This document shows positions 21,647-53,032 of a stretch of 64,000 bases of DNA, piece after piece. Source of the stretch: Nereocystis luetkeana (taxonomy: Eukaryota > Sar > Phaeophyceae > Laminariales > Laminariaceae); the NCBI GenBank assembly GCA_031213475.1, contig JARUPZ010000002.1:8568830-8632829 (forward strand), read 5' to 3'. The notes below the pieces were generated by a model. The model was not told the origin of the DNA. It worked only from the letters and a program-made list of their open reading frames with translations, and made no database searches. Every line of letters begins with the position of its first letter. Positions within the stretch are counted from its first letter, which is position 1. A program made the position numbers and the translations under genes.

Positions 21647-22024
21647 CGGTAAGAATCCAACGAATTGTCCTGGAAAAAGCCGTGTGAGCTCTGCTCGAAT
21701 TGATATTCAAATTATTTCAATAATAGTAGATGGCGTGAAAAAACGGCGCGCGGCCTTCAAAGAAATCGAAATCGTGTTTTTTATTCATCTCAACGTTTCA
21801 TCAGTCTTTCAACCTTTCTGATTTCAACATTCAACTGTCGATTTTACGTAGAATTTTTGCGGCGGTGTGCAAGCGGAGGTAATTGCGACATGGCCGTTGA
21901 GCTCCGGTCATCGGCACGATTTTTCATTAGACGAGTGAATACGCTTCGAGAAGACAGGAGGACAGGAGGACAGGAGGACACCTTGTGACAATGAATGTGG
22001 GCGCGTTGTCTTCACAATAAATCG

Positions 22025-22125
22025 TCCTTTCTACCCAGCTTCATCAGTACAGCCAGTGTCGGTCCTGATTCCTTGTGCTATTAATAGAGATATGCTAATT
22101 ATTCGTACGGTCACAGACTGTGAGA
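22025..22125 (-). repeat. Family E terminal fragment, copy 3
   Basis: In reverse orientation it has CACAGTCTGTGACC, ATCTCT, a CAAGGAATCAGGACCGACAC-like block and TGATGAAGCTGGGTAGAAAG, matching the ends of the copies at 4895-5830 and 14800-15445. Confidence 0.5.
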
Positions 22126-22564
22126 CAGCGAAAGCCCAAAAGCAAAAAAAAAAAAATGTAATCGCATGTTCATGGGTGAAATGCCAGCGTACCAGGTACG
22201 AGAAACAGAACAACACAAGCAAGAAGCAATAATACCAGGAAATTTTAACGTTAAGACATTAAAGAATCTGAAATGAAACAGAATACAAACGACGCAGGGA
22301 GATCATGGCTCCTATTATTATTATTATTACTCGTAGAGGGAAAGCATACCTGGTCCGTACCCTAGAAGGGCGAGGAATTTACCGGCATAGGGATGTTATC
22401 ATAAAACGCGACAACTACTGTTGCAGCACGTTAGTCTTCCAAAACTCTTCGTGCCTCATCATCTGCGAGGCGAGACCGGGTTGGCAACGTGGTCGGTGCT
22501 GGACGATGTTGCTTCCTCATACAACCGCGGTTTCACTACGTGCTTCATGCGGAGATCCATACCT

Positions 22565-22911
22565 GGTATTTTTTATTTATTTATTTTTTTCCATCCCATT
22601 CATTATCTTCGCACATCTTCTTCTCTCTCTCCTTCCAACTCGTAACTCAGATCCGGGGTCACATAGCAGGCTCTTCTCCCCCCTTCCCGCTACGGTACGT
22701 GCCTTCATTTTTATCGCGAGAAGATTTCAGCCTTTTCTTCCCTCGTCGACTCGCATCGAATTGTGCCTACCCACGCTGCAAGGCGCTCTCAACAATTGAA
22801 TCCCTTTTTTTATTTTTGCAAATAAAGTCAAAGTCCGACCCTCCTAGGGCTCGAACCCAGGACTCAAACAAGTAGAATTCGAGGTTAACCACTTGAACCA
22901 CCGGGGCGACC
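22565..22911 (-). mobile_element. tRNA-derived SINE, copy 3
   Basis: Minus-strand copy with a complete tRNA-like head (GTCGCCCCGGTGGTTCAAG start, B box GGGTTCGAGCCC), the same body as copies 1 and 2, and an interrupted A/T tail (TTTATTTATTT on the plus strand). It inserted next to an ATACCTGGTA motif. Confidence 0.85.
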
Positions 22912-24035
22912 GGCTCATTATCTAGGCCTGGCGCACAGAGTATCAATGTTTTCAATTCAGAACTTTTGTTTTTGTGACCTTTTTTTGTTGGTTTTCCTTA
23001 TTTTTTTAGCAGCGGCCACGCAGCAGTAGTCGCACAGAGACACACTATACGCCCGTGGTTAAGGTCTGCGAAAAGCCGAGGATCTCAGCTTTCCAACAAT
23101 GTTATTTGTAGCCGAAAGTATGTCGTTGAAGGTGAGAGGGCAGAGGTGTTACAAAACAGGCCAGCAAAACATACTCGTACTATATTTCGAGGGGCGAGGT
23201 GTTTCACCCCCACCCACATCTCCTCGGGATTTTGCGCATTGCGCATCAGATATCTATTGAAAGCTTGGGGTGTGGGCCGCAGTATCGTGAGAGAGAGCGT
23301 TTTGCGCGAATCTCTGCCTTTCCTGAGATACGTGCGTCTTAAGATCGGCACCTTTGCCCACCTTTCCACCTCTGTCTCATCTGCAACTTGATACTTTTGG
23401 CTGCAGGTACGTAGCATTGTTGGAAAACTAAAGGCTTCGACTTTCCGTCGATTCTAAGCACTATTTTGTACGTAGCGCTCCTGTGTGGGCGTGGGGCTGC
23501 GTAGCTGCAAGTTAGGGCGTGTCCAAACAGAATCGAAAATCGAAATCGAAAAATCTAAATGATAATAAGAAAGGCGCTGGTTGGTCCCTGGTCCAAACAT
23601 GCCCCCCTTTCGCTGTTCTGGTTCCGAGAAAATGAACGATTTACAACCCAATGCTAAACTAAAAAAAAGTTGACGGCTGGAAATTGAAAAGCAAATCGAA
23701 AGCACGAACAGCTACACTTCAGCGCGTCCTACTGGTCTGCGCAGCCACGTCAAAATATCACATCAGGACCGCCGTACACAGCATCCAGCCCACGGCTAGC
23801 ACAGCAACACAGCCGCACAGACCCCCCCGTAAACAGCCAGCCGGCGAGCCACAACACCAGCAACCCCGACGTTCTCGGGCCTTTTTTGTCCCGGCGTTCG
23901 AGCCAAAGCGAACATAGTCTGAGAAAAATCCAGGATGATGCCCCCGAGAACGAGATCGGAAGGTCGTTCTTAGTATGGTTTCAAGTTCGATCTAGGGGCG
24001 TCAACATTCAGGGTGCTACACTACTGGTATTTTAT

Positions 24036-24258
24036 ATTTTCGTGGCATGGCCATGGTGCCGTGGGGGACTGGGGGGGTACCATGGTACCCCCACGTCATC
24101 CCATGGCGTGGCATAGGATTCCATGGCGTCGTGTGGGGTGCCGTGGCATGCCATGGGTCGTGCTATGGCAACCCCCGCGTCAGCCGCCACGGCACTCCAT
24201 GGCAACCTCACGGCATGTCATGACAACCCCCACGGCATCCCAACGTCCACGGCACCTA
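24036..24258 (+). repeat. CCATGG-rich array 2
   Basis: Second copy of the array at 20836-21056, opening CGTGGCATGGCCATGGTG and closing CACGGCACCTAGGTTAGGG. It runs straight into TTAGGGTTGGGGTTAG-type sequence (24258-24296). Further CCATGG/CCGTGG words continue to about 24400. Confidence 0.7.
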
Positions 24259-24885
24259 GGTTAGGGTTGGGGTTAGCGTTAGAGTTAGAGTTAGGATTCC
24301 ATGGTATGCCGTGGAGGTCCGTGGAAGGTTCCGTGGTATGCCGTGGAAGATGCAGCGGAAGGTTTTGCCGCAGGTGGTGCCACGGCATGCCACGGTATGT
24401 CGCGAGAAAAGACAACAATGTACATGCCTCTCAACATTGGACGCGCCACCACCTCCATGGGAGGCCCAACGACGTCCCGGAATCGAATTGTCGTCGCGTT
24501 TGCCCTCTTCTGTGATGGATCTTTGTCGCCGAGCGCTAGATTGCCGGCATGTGTGCACAGTTGCGAGCGGCCCAACTCCGTTGCTTTTCGCATAGATTTT
24601 CTGTTTTCACTTTTCGATTCTGTTTGGACACCTCGGCTATTTTTTATCGAAATCAAAATGAGTTCGATTTTCGATTTCGCTTTTCGATTATTTCTGGACA
24701 CGCCCTTAATCCAGATGCAGATAGTGTCTTTGTCAAAATAAGGCAAAAAATGAGCCGAGTTCACAACTGTGTAGAACGAGATAATTTTCGGGGAATATTT
24801 ATTTGATCTGTATATGCTCGCACGTTCACGTACTGCGACTTATAAATAGCCTGAAAATAATGTGGAGGTGGGAGGGTGGAGGGTG

Positions 24886-24962
24886 ATATAGCTCCGCGGT
24901 TTGTGGTGCCCAGCACCACGATTTTGATGCTGGGTTCAATTCCCGGGTTGCGACGTTTTTTT
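24886..24962 (+). other. tRNA-like SINE head candidate
   Basis: A-box-like TAGCTCCGCGGTTTGTGG is followed at tRNA spacing by a T-arm CTGGGTTCAATTCCCGGG and then T8. The acceptor stem does not pair, so it is not a working tRNA. It may be the promoter of a second SINE family whose body would reach about 25190. Confidence 0.4.
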
Positions 24963-25497
24963 TGCATCCGACGGTTTCTACCCGTTCGACGATTCCTTGA
25001 CCGTTTACGGTTCGCGCTTCGCGCTCACGGCTTCCGGCGGCTCCTGCAGAGAGATTATTATATTTCTGCACCTTGTGGGTGGGAACAGGGTGCCAAAAGG
25101 GATCACATCCGGGTGGGATCAGGGTTAGGGTGGAATCAGGAGCGCCAAGCAGGGGCCTGTTTTTTTGTTCCTGCTTTTGATGGATAATATTCCCAGGAAA
25201 CGTTTTTTTCCGCAGCATGGAGAACTCTGCTAAAAAAAATGGCCTCAAAAGCAATTGTTCCGGGAATATTCATGAAAAAAAGTAAAATGCGCTTAGCCTA
25301 CTGTAGATACCATTGGCCACTGTAAATAGTAGACGAAAGTACGGCAAAAAGAAGTAGCATGACGGGGTTGGCTTATTTCCTCACCTGCCCCCGAATAGGT
25401 AGATCTTGGTCATGATCCCACCGAGGTAGTCGGAGACAACTTCTAACCACCTCCACCTCCCTTCCTTGTGCTGCTGGAACGCTGTTCTTTCCTGTTC

Positions 25498-44306
<18,809 letters not shown>

Positions 44307-45594
44307 ATACCTGGTATAGGCCACCTTGGCGCAGAGTTTGGAGAAGGCGCCCCCCACGGCGGCAAAAGGTTGGGGGTCCCCGTGAGTGTGCGTGTCGTGC
44401 GCATCCGTCGAACGAAGGGCTGGTGGTCAGGTGGGAAAGCGACTATTTAAATGTTTCGGTGCTTTTGCCTTGCGGAAGTTCTGCGATGTAAACAAAACAA
44501 AAATCATGACGATCTGGGCAGGAGGAATGCCTGCCTGCATGCCTGTAGCACACGCTGCAGCACCTACGTAGAGGGAGAGTAAGTTAGAGAGTGTTTCGGT
44601 GATACTTGGTTTTCATCAGGATGAGGATAGTTTATCATCTGCGGTCTTCATAATTACGACCAGATTGATACACGTAACGTAGCAGTGTGGTACAGGCCAA
44701 CGTTGACCTTCCGCCGGTGGTATATAGCGCTCGGAATGTCGGGCGGTTGGGGAAGACCGGTAGCGACTTTTTGCTTGTGACCTTGCGTCGTGATTGATCG
44801 GCCGGGTTTTGTTTTCTTCTACCGGCACCAGTTTGATTGTGTAACACTGGGATACATCCCAGGGTGCTTTTGCTTGCGATCATCCAACCAATTAAGCCTC
44901 TATAGCCTCTGTTTGCCACTGTATGTGAGGCCTACAACCGCCGCGTCCATTTCCCAAGTTATTCCTTTTTTGTGTTGAGTCGGGGGGGTTCTGTATTATT
45001 TTCATATTTTTTTGCATTTATTTTCAGGAAATGCACTTTTCGTGGTATCGCCGGCGAAGAATGAATGAATGTAGAACGTTGGAGTGGGGGGGGGGCTCGT
45101 AGTTTTTTCCCGTATGCTATATATATACCAGTATATATTATTTATATATCGAGATATTGGTTTGATCGGCCGCTAAGGCCAGTTTTTTTCGTCTTCGTTT
45201 CCCAAGCCGAATCCTGTTATGTTTGCCTCGCTTGTCCAAGTGTCGAGTTTGTTTGTTTGGTGTCATCCTTTGCCCTTCCTTGTCGGCGTATTTCCTTTTT
45301 ATATATATCGGCGATCGATCCTAAAGGACACAGATCGTTTTTCGTCATATGCAGAATAGCCTATCGGTAACTCGAGCGCACCTACAGTACGTACATACAT
45401 ATACATGTATATATATGTGTGTGTGTCCAAGTGGTACCACCGCGGATACCCAGTAGGTCGTAGATCGCGTCGGTATTTTTTGTTGTTGCTGTATCGTTAC
45501 TTCCGCGACGACGGCCGCATCCGTGGCGTTGCTGGTGTTTGACTTGTACGGAGAGCCCCGGCCAGAATATCCTTTTGGTAAAAAAGCCAGTATT

Positions 45595-45876
45595 TTAAGA
45601 GTCTAAGAAGACGCCCGTAATTCGGCCGAACGGGGTGCGATCGGGTCTGCTGCTGTGTAGCTTCAATTTAGCGGCGAGTGAAACGCGAGGGTTCGGTCCT
45701 TCGGTATCCGCAGCACGAACCGTTTCAACGTCGTTTAAACCGCCTACCATTCGCAAGAAGAGCGTAACTACACGTTTCGGTAAATCCATACCGACTGAAA
45801 AAAACGCGATACATGTCACAGTCTTGTGGCGTGCACGTATCGGTTCTGGGAGAGCAGTCACAATTATCGCATGCAA
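45595..45876 (-). CDS. Unrecognised small protein or last exon
   Basis: A 93-codon ATG frame ends in stop at 45595. Its second part (MDLPKRVVTLFLRMVGGLND and on to FGRITGVFLDS) could also be a last exon, because the pyrimidine-rich acceptor TTTTTTTCAG lies in front of it (near 45805). A Cys-rich frame CFACDNCDCSPRTDTC lies just upstream on the same strand. The opposite strand is open too, so coding direction is uncertain. Confidence 0.25.
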   Translation of the reverse strand: MHAIIVTALPEPIRARHKTVTCIAFFSVGMDLPKRVVTLFLRMVGGLNDVETVRAADTEGPNPRVSLAAKLKLHSSRPDRTPFGRITGVFLDS

Positions 45877-46267
45877 AGCACTCGTGATAGGAGCTACCGT
45901 TCCGGGGTCCTTTCGGCACCCTATGACAAGCGCCTGTTTTCACACCATGGTTTTGTACTATTTCCCAGAGTTCTAGCCCGCTCTATGCTGGACGTACATG
46001 CCACGCTCACACTCTGCCCAAGTTCATGCACACACTGACCGTTGTAACACGCAGCCTGCGGTCATTGTTGGTGAGCCATCGCAAGCGCTGTCCTGACCGG
46101 TGCTCGTTTGGAGTAGTAGTATAGAGCCGAGGGTAATAGACAAGGCTACGTAGGGAGCTCCGAGAGGTTGTGGGCTGCATCGGCCGCAGATCCTCTCGTG
46201 CGGGCAGGCGTTTATCTCCTGGTTTGGTCACATCATCCCCCTTCGAATACTTCACCCGTTCACTTCT

Positions 46268-47045
46268 CTGGAAACCCTCCGATCCTTGGGAAAACCGCTG
46301 TAACATCCTCCCCAGCTGATTGGCCGGGCAAGGACAGTCATGCGATATCCTAAGCGGTGGATCCGAGATACACTACGCCAACCAAACTTGAGGAGAGAAA
46401 ACCCGGCCTTTCCTATAGGAAAACCCCTCCCCAGCACGTCCACTCATGCGCCGCCTTACTCACTAACGCGGTGAACGGGACGCCGTCTGAAGTTTAGGAC
46501 CTGCCCGGACGCTCACCGCGCGCCTTCATTACGGAGCCTCCCCGGTTGCGATCGCGAACAGGGGGCTCCCGCCCTCGCGTAGTGAAACAGCACGAAATCC
46601 AGTCAACCCCACCAAACTCCAGCGAAAATACGCGCAAGATGAAAAACAAAAAACAAGAGAATCAACCCCTTAGGTCAAGCCCCTCCTGTGGAAACCCTCG
46701 GATCCTAGGAAAAATTGCTACAACATCCCCCCCCCCCTGATTGGCCGGACAAGGGCAGCCACGCGATATCCCAAGCGGTGGGTCCGAGATACACTATTTC
46801 AACCAAACAGAGGAGAGCAAACCCCGCCTTTTATCGGATAAAAAAAAACTCCCCAGAATGCCCACTCATGCGCGTCCTTACTAACGCGGTGCACGGGACG
46901 CCCTTTTAAGATTGGGACCTTCCTGGACCCCCCCCCCCCCCCCCCGCGGCTTCTCCACGACGCTTCCCCGGTTGCGATTTCTAACAGGGAGGCTCCCGCC
47001 TCGTGTGTATGGACAGAACGCGAAATACAGTCAACCCCGTCGTCC
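46268..47045 (+). repeat. Direct repeat pair of about 350 bp
   Basis: Units at 46268-46615 and about 46690-47045 share GAAACCCTCCGATCCT-like, GATTGGCCGGGCAAGG, GTGGATCCGAGATACACTA, GCCCACTCATGCGC-like, TCCCCGGTTGCGAT and ACAGTCAACCCC blocks in the same order. They may be terminal repeats of a decayed element or a plain tandem duplication. The second unit contains a C18 run (near 46929-46946). Confidence 0.65.
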
Positions 47046-47477
47046 AGAATCGGGAAACCCCCCTTAAGATCAGAAAGTAAAACAGAAGGAATCGAAGTAC
47101 GCCTTCTTGCGCCGAACCGCGCCAACTCATCACCATAAAACCCCTTGCGCTCATTTCAACTCTGAAGACGAACTATGAAGACAGCACGCATGAAAAACAA
47201 TATACCGCCGGGAGGCATGCTGCTGCTTCCGCGAAACCAACAGAAACCACCCCGGGAGGCATATGCCTCAACATCCCTCCGGAATCTGTTCTCCCTACGC
47301 CAGAACAAGTCATCAGCCAAAAGAAAACATACGAAACCACAAATCAAACCAAATTTGAACAGACGAGAACTTTAACGAATGCTGATTGATCTCCGAAGGT
47401 ATAGACACAGCTGGCACAGGAACGCGTGGTTGACTCCCGACAAAAACGCGGAACTCCTCTTATATTAATCCGATGTT

Positions 47478-48350
47478 TAAGATCAGAGGTTGGGACACTT
47501 TGTATCTCTGGATAGGTTGCCTATTTGGTCGGTACTGGTGGGTTGTTTGCTTAGAGATAGAAGAAATGCAGCTTTATTCCTTCCGTGTACGGGGAGACTG
47601 AGAGCCAAGCTCGTGCCTCGCTCGGAAAACCCCTGGTCTTCCATCCAAGATACGCCTCCCAAGTACTGCAAATACGATCCCAATACTTGAACCCAAGTAA
47701 TTACCGGGCTTTCCGCCTCATTCAAGGCCGTATCATAGCACTAGCCCACTCTGATGAGCCGTATATATGCAGAATTATGGGAATTCATGGAAACCCCGAT
47801 TCCACGAACTAGAGCATGAGTCGAAGATGCGGCTCCTCAAAGTCCACTCCCACACCTCTGAATGGCGAGGTAGCGAAGGCGACAAGGTACGTAAAAAAAA
47901 AAGCGAAAAAAAGGAAGGCCTATAACCGTACGGGGCTGGAAGAAATCGTCAACGAAAGGCATCGCCATGCCACCCGCAACGAGGGGAGGGCGAGGAGGTG
48001 TCGATGGAAAAGTGAAAGGTGCATACCAAAAACGAAAATAAAAATAAAACGGAGTACGCCAAGAACCACCTGAACCAAGCCCGCAGCTCTGGAAACGCGT
48101 CCTCTGTGCCACAAATAAGTGGCCCGATTACCCAGACCAGCCCCTTTTGTCCTGCCGACGACGCCACTTACTTGTTAAGACCAGAGGTCGGGATACTCTG
48201 TATCCCTGAACAGGTTGCCTATTGAGTCGGCCCTGGTTTTCCATCCAAGATACACCTCCCAAATACTACAAATAAATACGATCATCCCACTACTTGAACC
48301 CAAGTAGTTACCGGGCTTTACGCCTCATTCAAGGCAGTATCATAACAAAG
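47478..48350 (+). repeat. Spaced direct repeats of about 180-280 bp
   Basis: Positions 47478-47760 and 48172-48350 share TTAAGA(T/C)CAGAGGT, GGTTGCCTATT, TTCCATCCAAGATAC, ACTTGAACCCAAGTA and ACCGGGCTTTCCGCCTCATT. In the first copy an extra 90 bp lies in the middle. About 410 bp separate the two. No primer-binding site or polypurine tract was identified, so an LTR call is not justified. Confidence 0.55.
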
Positions 48351-48889
48351 GAGGTTCGACTTCAATTTTACCTCTTTTTTACTGCTCACTCACGTTTCGG
48401 AAACACAGCTACTTGTTGTCCCTCCGGGGTCCTAATGTGAGGGCCCGAGGAGGAACCGCATTCGCCTGGGTGAGTCGTTACTGCGGCTCCCGATTTTGTT
48501 GTGGGGAGCGGCAGCGGGCTCCTGACCGACTTTCCCTGAAAAGGTCAGCGAGTCTTCCGCCGCCTGTGCGAAGACCGATTTAAGTGGGTCCACAAAAATA
48601 TGGTGTTGTCAACACTGTAGGGGGGACGGGGGTGGGATCTGCTCTCCTCGCCGAATGCCTCGCCGCGTCCCGTCCGGAACAAAAAAAGTGTATCGTTCCG
48701 TCTGAAAATATCTCGACAAGAAGGCGCCGGCGTCGCGCCGCCGCCGCTGGATCCCCGAAGCCCGCAGTCAATTATGGTTTCGACTCCCCGGCCCCGTGCC
48801 GCCACCGGCTGCAAAATCACCAGCCGTCGTGCGACGCCCTCATTATTATAGGCCGCCGGTGCCCTCGCCCCTGATCGAGAGGCCTGCCC

Positions 48890-49151
48890 GCACCCCTTTT
48901 ATTTGGCCCCCGCAGTGACCGCCCAGTCGGTTTCCGTCGCGACTCATGCTCAAAGCTCAGAAGCCACCCCTTCGTCTCCCCTTCGCGAAGTACCATCCCC
49001 AGCGGAGCTCGAATTTCGCGGGTCCGTCGAGCTATATATTCACGCGCGGATTAGGCGCGTGAACAACGCGCCGAACCGGTCTGTTACTGCGCCCTTCAGT
49101 GTCTCCTCCTCGGGAGCCCCCCACCCCTCCCCGACAATGTCATGGTATTAA
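48890..49151 (+). pseudogene. Unrecognised open frame with possible acceptor
   Basis: A frame preceded by GCCCCCGCAG reads VTAQSVSVATHAQSSEATPS, then AELEFRGSVELYIHARIRRV, and stops at 49151. The composition is protein-like. With the repeats to its left it could be a remnant of a retroelement or a gene exon; no domain is recognised. Confidence 0.2.
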
Positions 49152-49249
49152 TGGTATCCCGTTCCCCCTCTCTTGTCGAGGAGGCGTGTTTCTGACGAAA
49201 CGCATCAAACAAATACTTTACACAACCCCCAGAGTTTGATACACTAGAT

Positions 49250-49475
49250 AGTAGCGAGAAAATTATCGCTATCCTAGGAGATGGACGGTGGCCACAGGCG
49301 GCCAAACGGGAAGGGGATAAGATTGGCAAAAAGTTTCTACAGTATGTAATATATGGAAACAACATTATGTTGGAGGTATCTATGTTAGGAGTGGGAACGG
49401 TGCTCCGTCTCGAAAAGGACGCGTGATCAATGGTCAAATGACTAAGGCAAGCAACAAATGAGTACCCCCCCTCCC
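49250..49475 (+). repeat. Family B repeat, long copy
   Basis: From TAGTAGCGAGAAAATTATCG, through CACAGGCGGCCAAACGGGAA and TTAGGAGTGGGAACGGTGCT, to GCAACAAATGAGTACCCC. It matches the reversed copy at 59058-59265 along its length. Confidence 0.75.
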
Positions 49476-49731
49476 CTCTCCCCGCTGCTCTCAGAACCAT
49501 CTTAGAGCCGGGAAAGTGGGAACCACCAATATAAAGGCATCAAACTCTGTGAGTAACTGCACGCGTCTACGCGCTCGACATGCATTGCAGTAGTCGGGCC
49601 AGCACCATGCTGCCTCTTTTGTGATCCGATAGCCAGCCTATATCCTATACCCCCTGACATACTGTTAAACATTACAGTTAGTACTTGGCACTTCGATTAG
49701 GTATGTATGATACGTGTATAGTACTAGATAT

Positions 49732-50625
49732 ATACAAGGGGCTACGCCGGCGGCCTGGACGGCCGCCGGTCGCAGGCTTGCGTGATGGGCGTATACTGTA
49801 TGAGGGGGGGGCTGAGACTCGATTCCAAGATATTGAGAACGTGCTCTCCACACTCCTGGAAAAGGCGACATACTGCTGACGATTACTTGCCGATTGACCG
49901 AAAAGCGGCGGAATGCCAGAAGAAGGTGGTGTAACTATTATTAGCATCTCAGGGAGTACGCCTTGACCGGCAGCGCAGCTCCGAGGAGAGGTGCCGTCAC
50001 AGTAGCTGCTGTAGTAGCGGTACTGCTGTAACTGTACAACTCCGAATCCGCGTACTGTAGTACAGCTCCACTGTAGCTGCCGCTGTACGATAGCGTACAC
50101 ACCAAAAGTGCTGTTGGCCGTCATAAGTGCTGTTGGCTGTAGGTGACATGCGATATCTCTCTCATCTCTCATATATCCCGGCATATTTTTTCATGGAAGG
50201 CAGTTCTCAGCGAAGCCTGGGTGGCATGTGCTATCGGGACGTTCCATCGATAACCCAGATACAGCCACCCGCCCAGGCCCCCATAATGGCAACGCCGGCC
50301 GGTTAGCTGACCCTCCCCACGGGTCGGAGGTGGGAGAGGACGTGCCGGAAAGAACCACGCGAATGCATACACCCTGTCGAGAGACCATGGACCAAAACAC
50401 TGACTAGAGCAGCGATTTTCGGAGATTCCTACGCAGATCTCAACGACAAGGCTTCGCGCGGGCGCAACGGCGCTGAGCGGGCGGGTCCTCCGACGCCGGG
50501 CGTTTCAGGCGTGGAGGGGGCACGCCCCGGCGAAGAAACCGCGTGGAAAGACGGTCAGAGGCGGGAGAGATCCGCCGACCAAAAACGGATCGGATCAGGA
50601 TGAGGGCCATCATAGGTATATTTAT
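49732..50625 (+). repeat. 890-bp interspersed repeat, copy 3
   Basis: Uninterrupted member of the family seen at 12273 and 13162, starting ACAAGGGGCTACGCCGGCGG and ending CATCATAGGTATATTTATAT. It lies 36 kb from the other two, which shows the unit is dispersed and not only tandem. Confidence 0.8.
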
Positions 50626-50979
50626 ATCGTACCAGGCACGCTTGCAGCAGCACGTATAAGCTGGTATACCCGTATCAACGTTGTCACGGCTCGAACAGAT
50701 ATTAATAGCAATAAATAGTCGATTCCCACTTCATCAATGTGTAACAGTAGATCTGGCATGGTCTAACCGCACATCTTGTAGGGCAGATTTCTTCCCGAAC
50801 CTGTATAATCTACACCACTGGTATTAATATTAATATTTAATAGTAACTCATCATGTTCTCGCGAGGGGGCCGTATGATCTGCACGGTCTACTACTAGTAG
50901 ATACTGCAGGACAGTTTTTTTTTCCGGGTTGAATCTGTGCTATACACACCCTGCACAGCATGTAATATCATAACGGCAG

Positions 50980-51144
50980 GTAAAATAAGGATCCAGACGA
51001 TCGGGATTATGAGGTACCTGGTGTCCGTTAGGTGCGCACGTTTTGGAGACAAACCATCCAGAGCTGGATGGGATTACATGGATGATGATGACGTTCTCAC
51101 GTTACTCGTGGATCACGGCGCAGAATTCCTGCCTGTTGTGGAGG
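50980..51144 (+). CDS. Candidate exon, unrecognised
   Basis: An open frame follows AACGGCAG and ends at GTGGAG|GTGAGC. It reads YLVSVRCARFGDKPS, then WDYMDDDDVLTLLVDHGAEF. The donor is close to consensus. No neighbouring exon in phase was found. Confidence 0.25.
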
Positions 51145-53032
51145 TGAGCGTAATAAAGAGTCGTGTTATGTCGTTCACAAGTCGGAGATACCACGATCTA
51201 CGAACGGCTGCAGTTATGAGATGTGCAGAAGGATCGATATAACATACTAGTACAAGCAGTAAGGTATTTTAGTACAGCTCCAACCCTGCAAACATATCCT
51301 CCAGATAACGCAGGTTATCATAGGGTTGCCACTGGGCAGCGTTAGCTCTATGCACTGTAGATCACACAAATCAGGAATCTTATCTGCCTTGAAGATCTAC
51401 CGTTGCTGTTGTGGCCATTTGGGTTGAGTCCCGGCGAGCTCTTCGGGCCGCGCGCAACCAAGTGCGGTGTTGGGGTGTGTTGGAGGGGGACGGGGGGGGG
51501 GGGGGGATGGGGGGGGTACTCAATCGCTCCGCATGGCCATGTAGTCATGTATTGGGGGGGGGGGTGAGATGGGATCGTATAAAAAAACAAAAACGGGGGG
51601 GGACACTGCTGTTAGCTGCCTGCGTCTCACACCGGCCTGCCTCCCGTGTCCCAAGTTTTGTTTTAACGCTTTTGCCTCGTTGATCCTCACTCACTACATA
51701 CTGTCTTACGCTCGACGCGACACGGCACCAATCAGGACAAGGGGCAACACTGCTACTGTTTTCACGGCACGAAAGTGAAAGCGGAAGAGAAACCAACTCC
51801 TACCACACAACAGGCCTCTACTCAAGGGAAACGAAAGGACGGCAAAAATCAAAATCTCGTTCCTCTGTGCCGAGACGCCCTCATCACAACGGAGCTGGTA
51901 CAGCCAGCCACAGGCCACAACCAAACGCCGGTAGCAGAAAAACGGAGCTTCTACGAACATAGCAAGGGAGCGAACAAGCCTGACTGAGAGAACGAGAGAG
52001 AGCAAGCGCACCCTGGCCGGCGGGGGTCTGTCTGCCTCCCACGCCGTGCAAGAAGCCACACTCACCGCCAGCCGCGTGCGCTCGCCACACAAAACGCGCT
52101 GTGAAGACGGTCAGGTCAGCCAGTGGGTTCAAAAGCCATCACGAACGCCATCGCATGACGCCTCCGAGAAGGAATCGAACCCCGCCCCCCCCCGCCCTCC
52201 CCCCGGCCCCGCCGTCATCTACCACAGCATCGAACTCATGGAACAAGGGAAGAACGAGCAGGTCGCCACGGCCGGCGTTTTTGCCGCGAAAGTAACGGGG
52301 TCCTTCATTCCTTCCTTCCGCAGCAACCGAACACAATCGATACGTAAATACGGTACGTACGAGACAAAGCACCAAATACACAACAACAGTCGAGCAACAC
52401 TCCGCAAGCCCCGCACGCGTCGCGCGCACGCCCTGCGCATGCCTGCCTCTCGCAACAAAACCCTTGTCTTTTTACTATCTCTCACTCAAACACGCCATCA
52501 TATACTAGCAATTCTACTGACAGCGCACCTGGGCAAAAGTAACAAGACATCCATTCTACTTTTCCTTTAGCGGAGGCGGGTCGGCAGTTTGTTGGGTAGC
52601 TACTGTAGTACGCCTTCCCGTGTACGTTCACTGGCAACGCGGGTCGGCTCGATTGATCGGTGCTTTGGCACATAGCGCACGAGCCCCCCGCCCCCGCCCG
52701 CAAGGGGTGCTTACTCCCAAACGGAGCAGCCACCGCCGCCGCCAGAATAGTGCGACCAAAGCAAAGAGAGGCAAGAAAACAAAACAAAGCGACTACAGCA
52801 ACGACTCACAAACAAGACAGGCAAACACGACAAGGGAGGACAAGCGCGAGTCGCCCTCATCCCATCGCCCCAAGAAGCTCCAACCGCTGGGTCTGCGGTT
52901 TTGCGCGAGTCGCAGGCCAATAGCACTGCCTTGTACCCCCCCCCCCCCCCCTCCCAACCCCCCGATCGTCCCCCCCCCCCCCACCCTCTCTCCCCCCGCC
53001 TCCATTTCCCGCTAATGCTACAGCAACACTAT
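51145..53032. other. Intergenic, no gene recognised
   Basis: It holds G-runs near 51500-51560 beside a GTACTCAATCGCTCCGCATG fragment of family A, and several open frames on both strands with no clear splice sites. One of them, 52046-52570 on the plus strand, contains IYHSIELMEQGKNEQVATAG. C-runs occur near 52937-52985. The downstream end of the DNAJC7-like gene lies at its right border. Confidence 0.4.

Noticed and set aside
24886-24962. Functional tRNA gene
   Set aside because: The T-arm pairs but the acceptor stem does not.
52046-52570. 174-codon plus-strand frame
   Set aside because: It is protein-like only in a short middle part, has no supporting splice sites, and overlapping frames on both strands are open.
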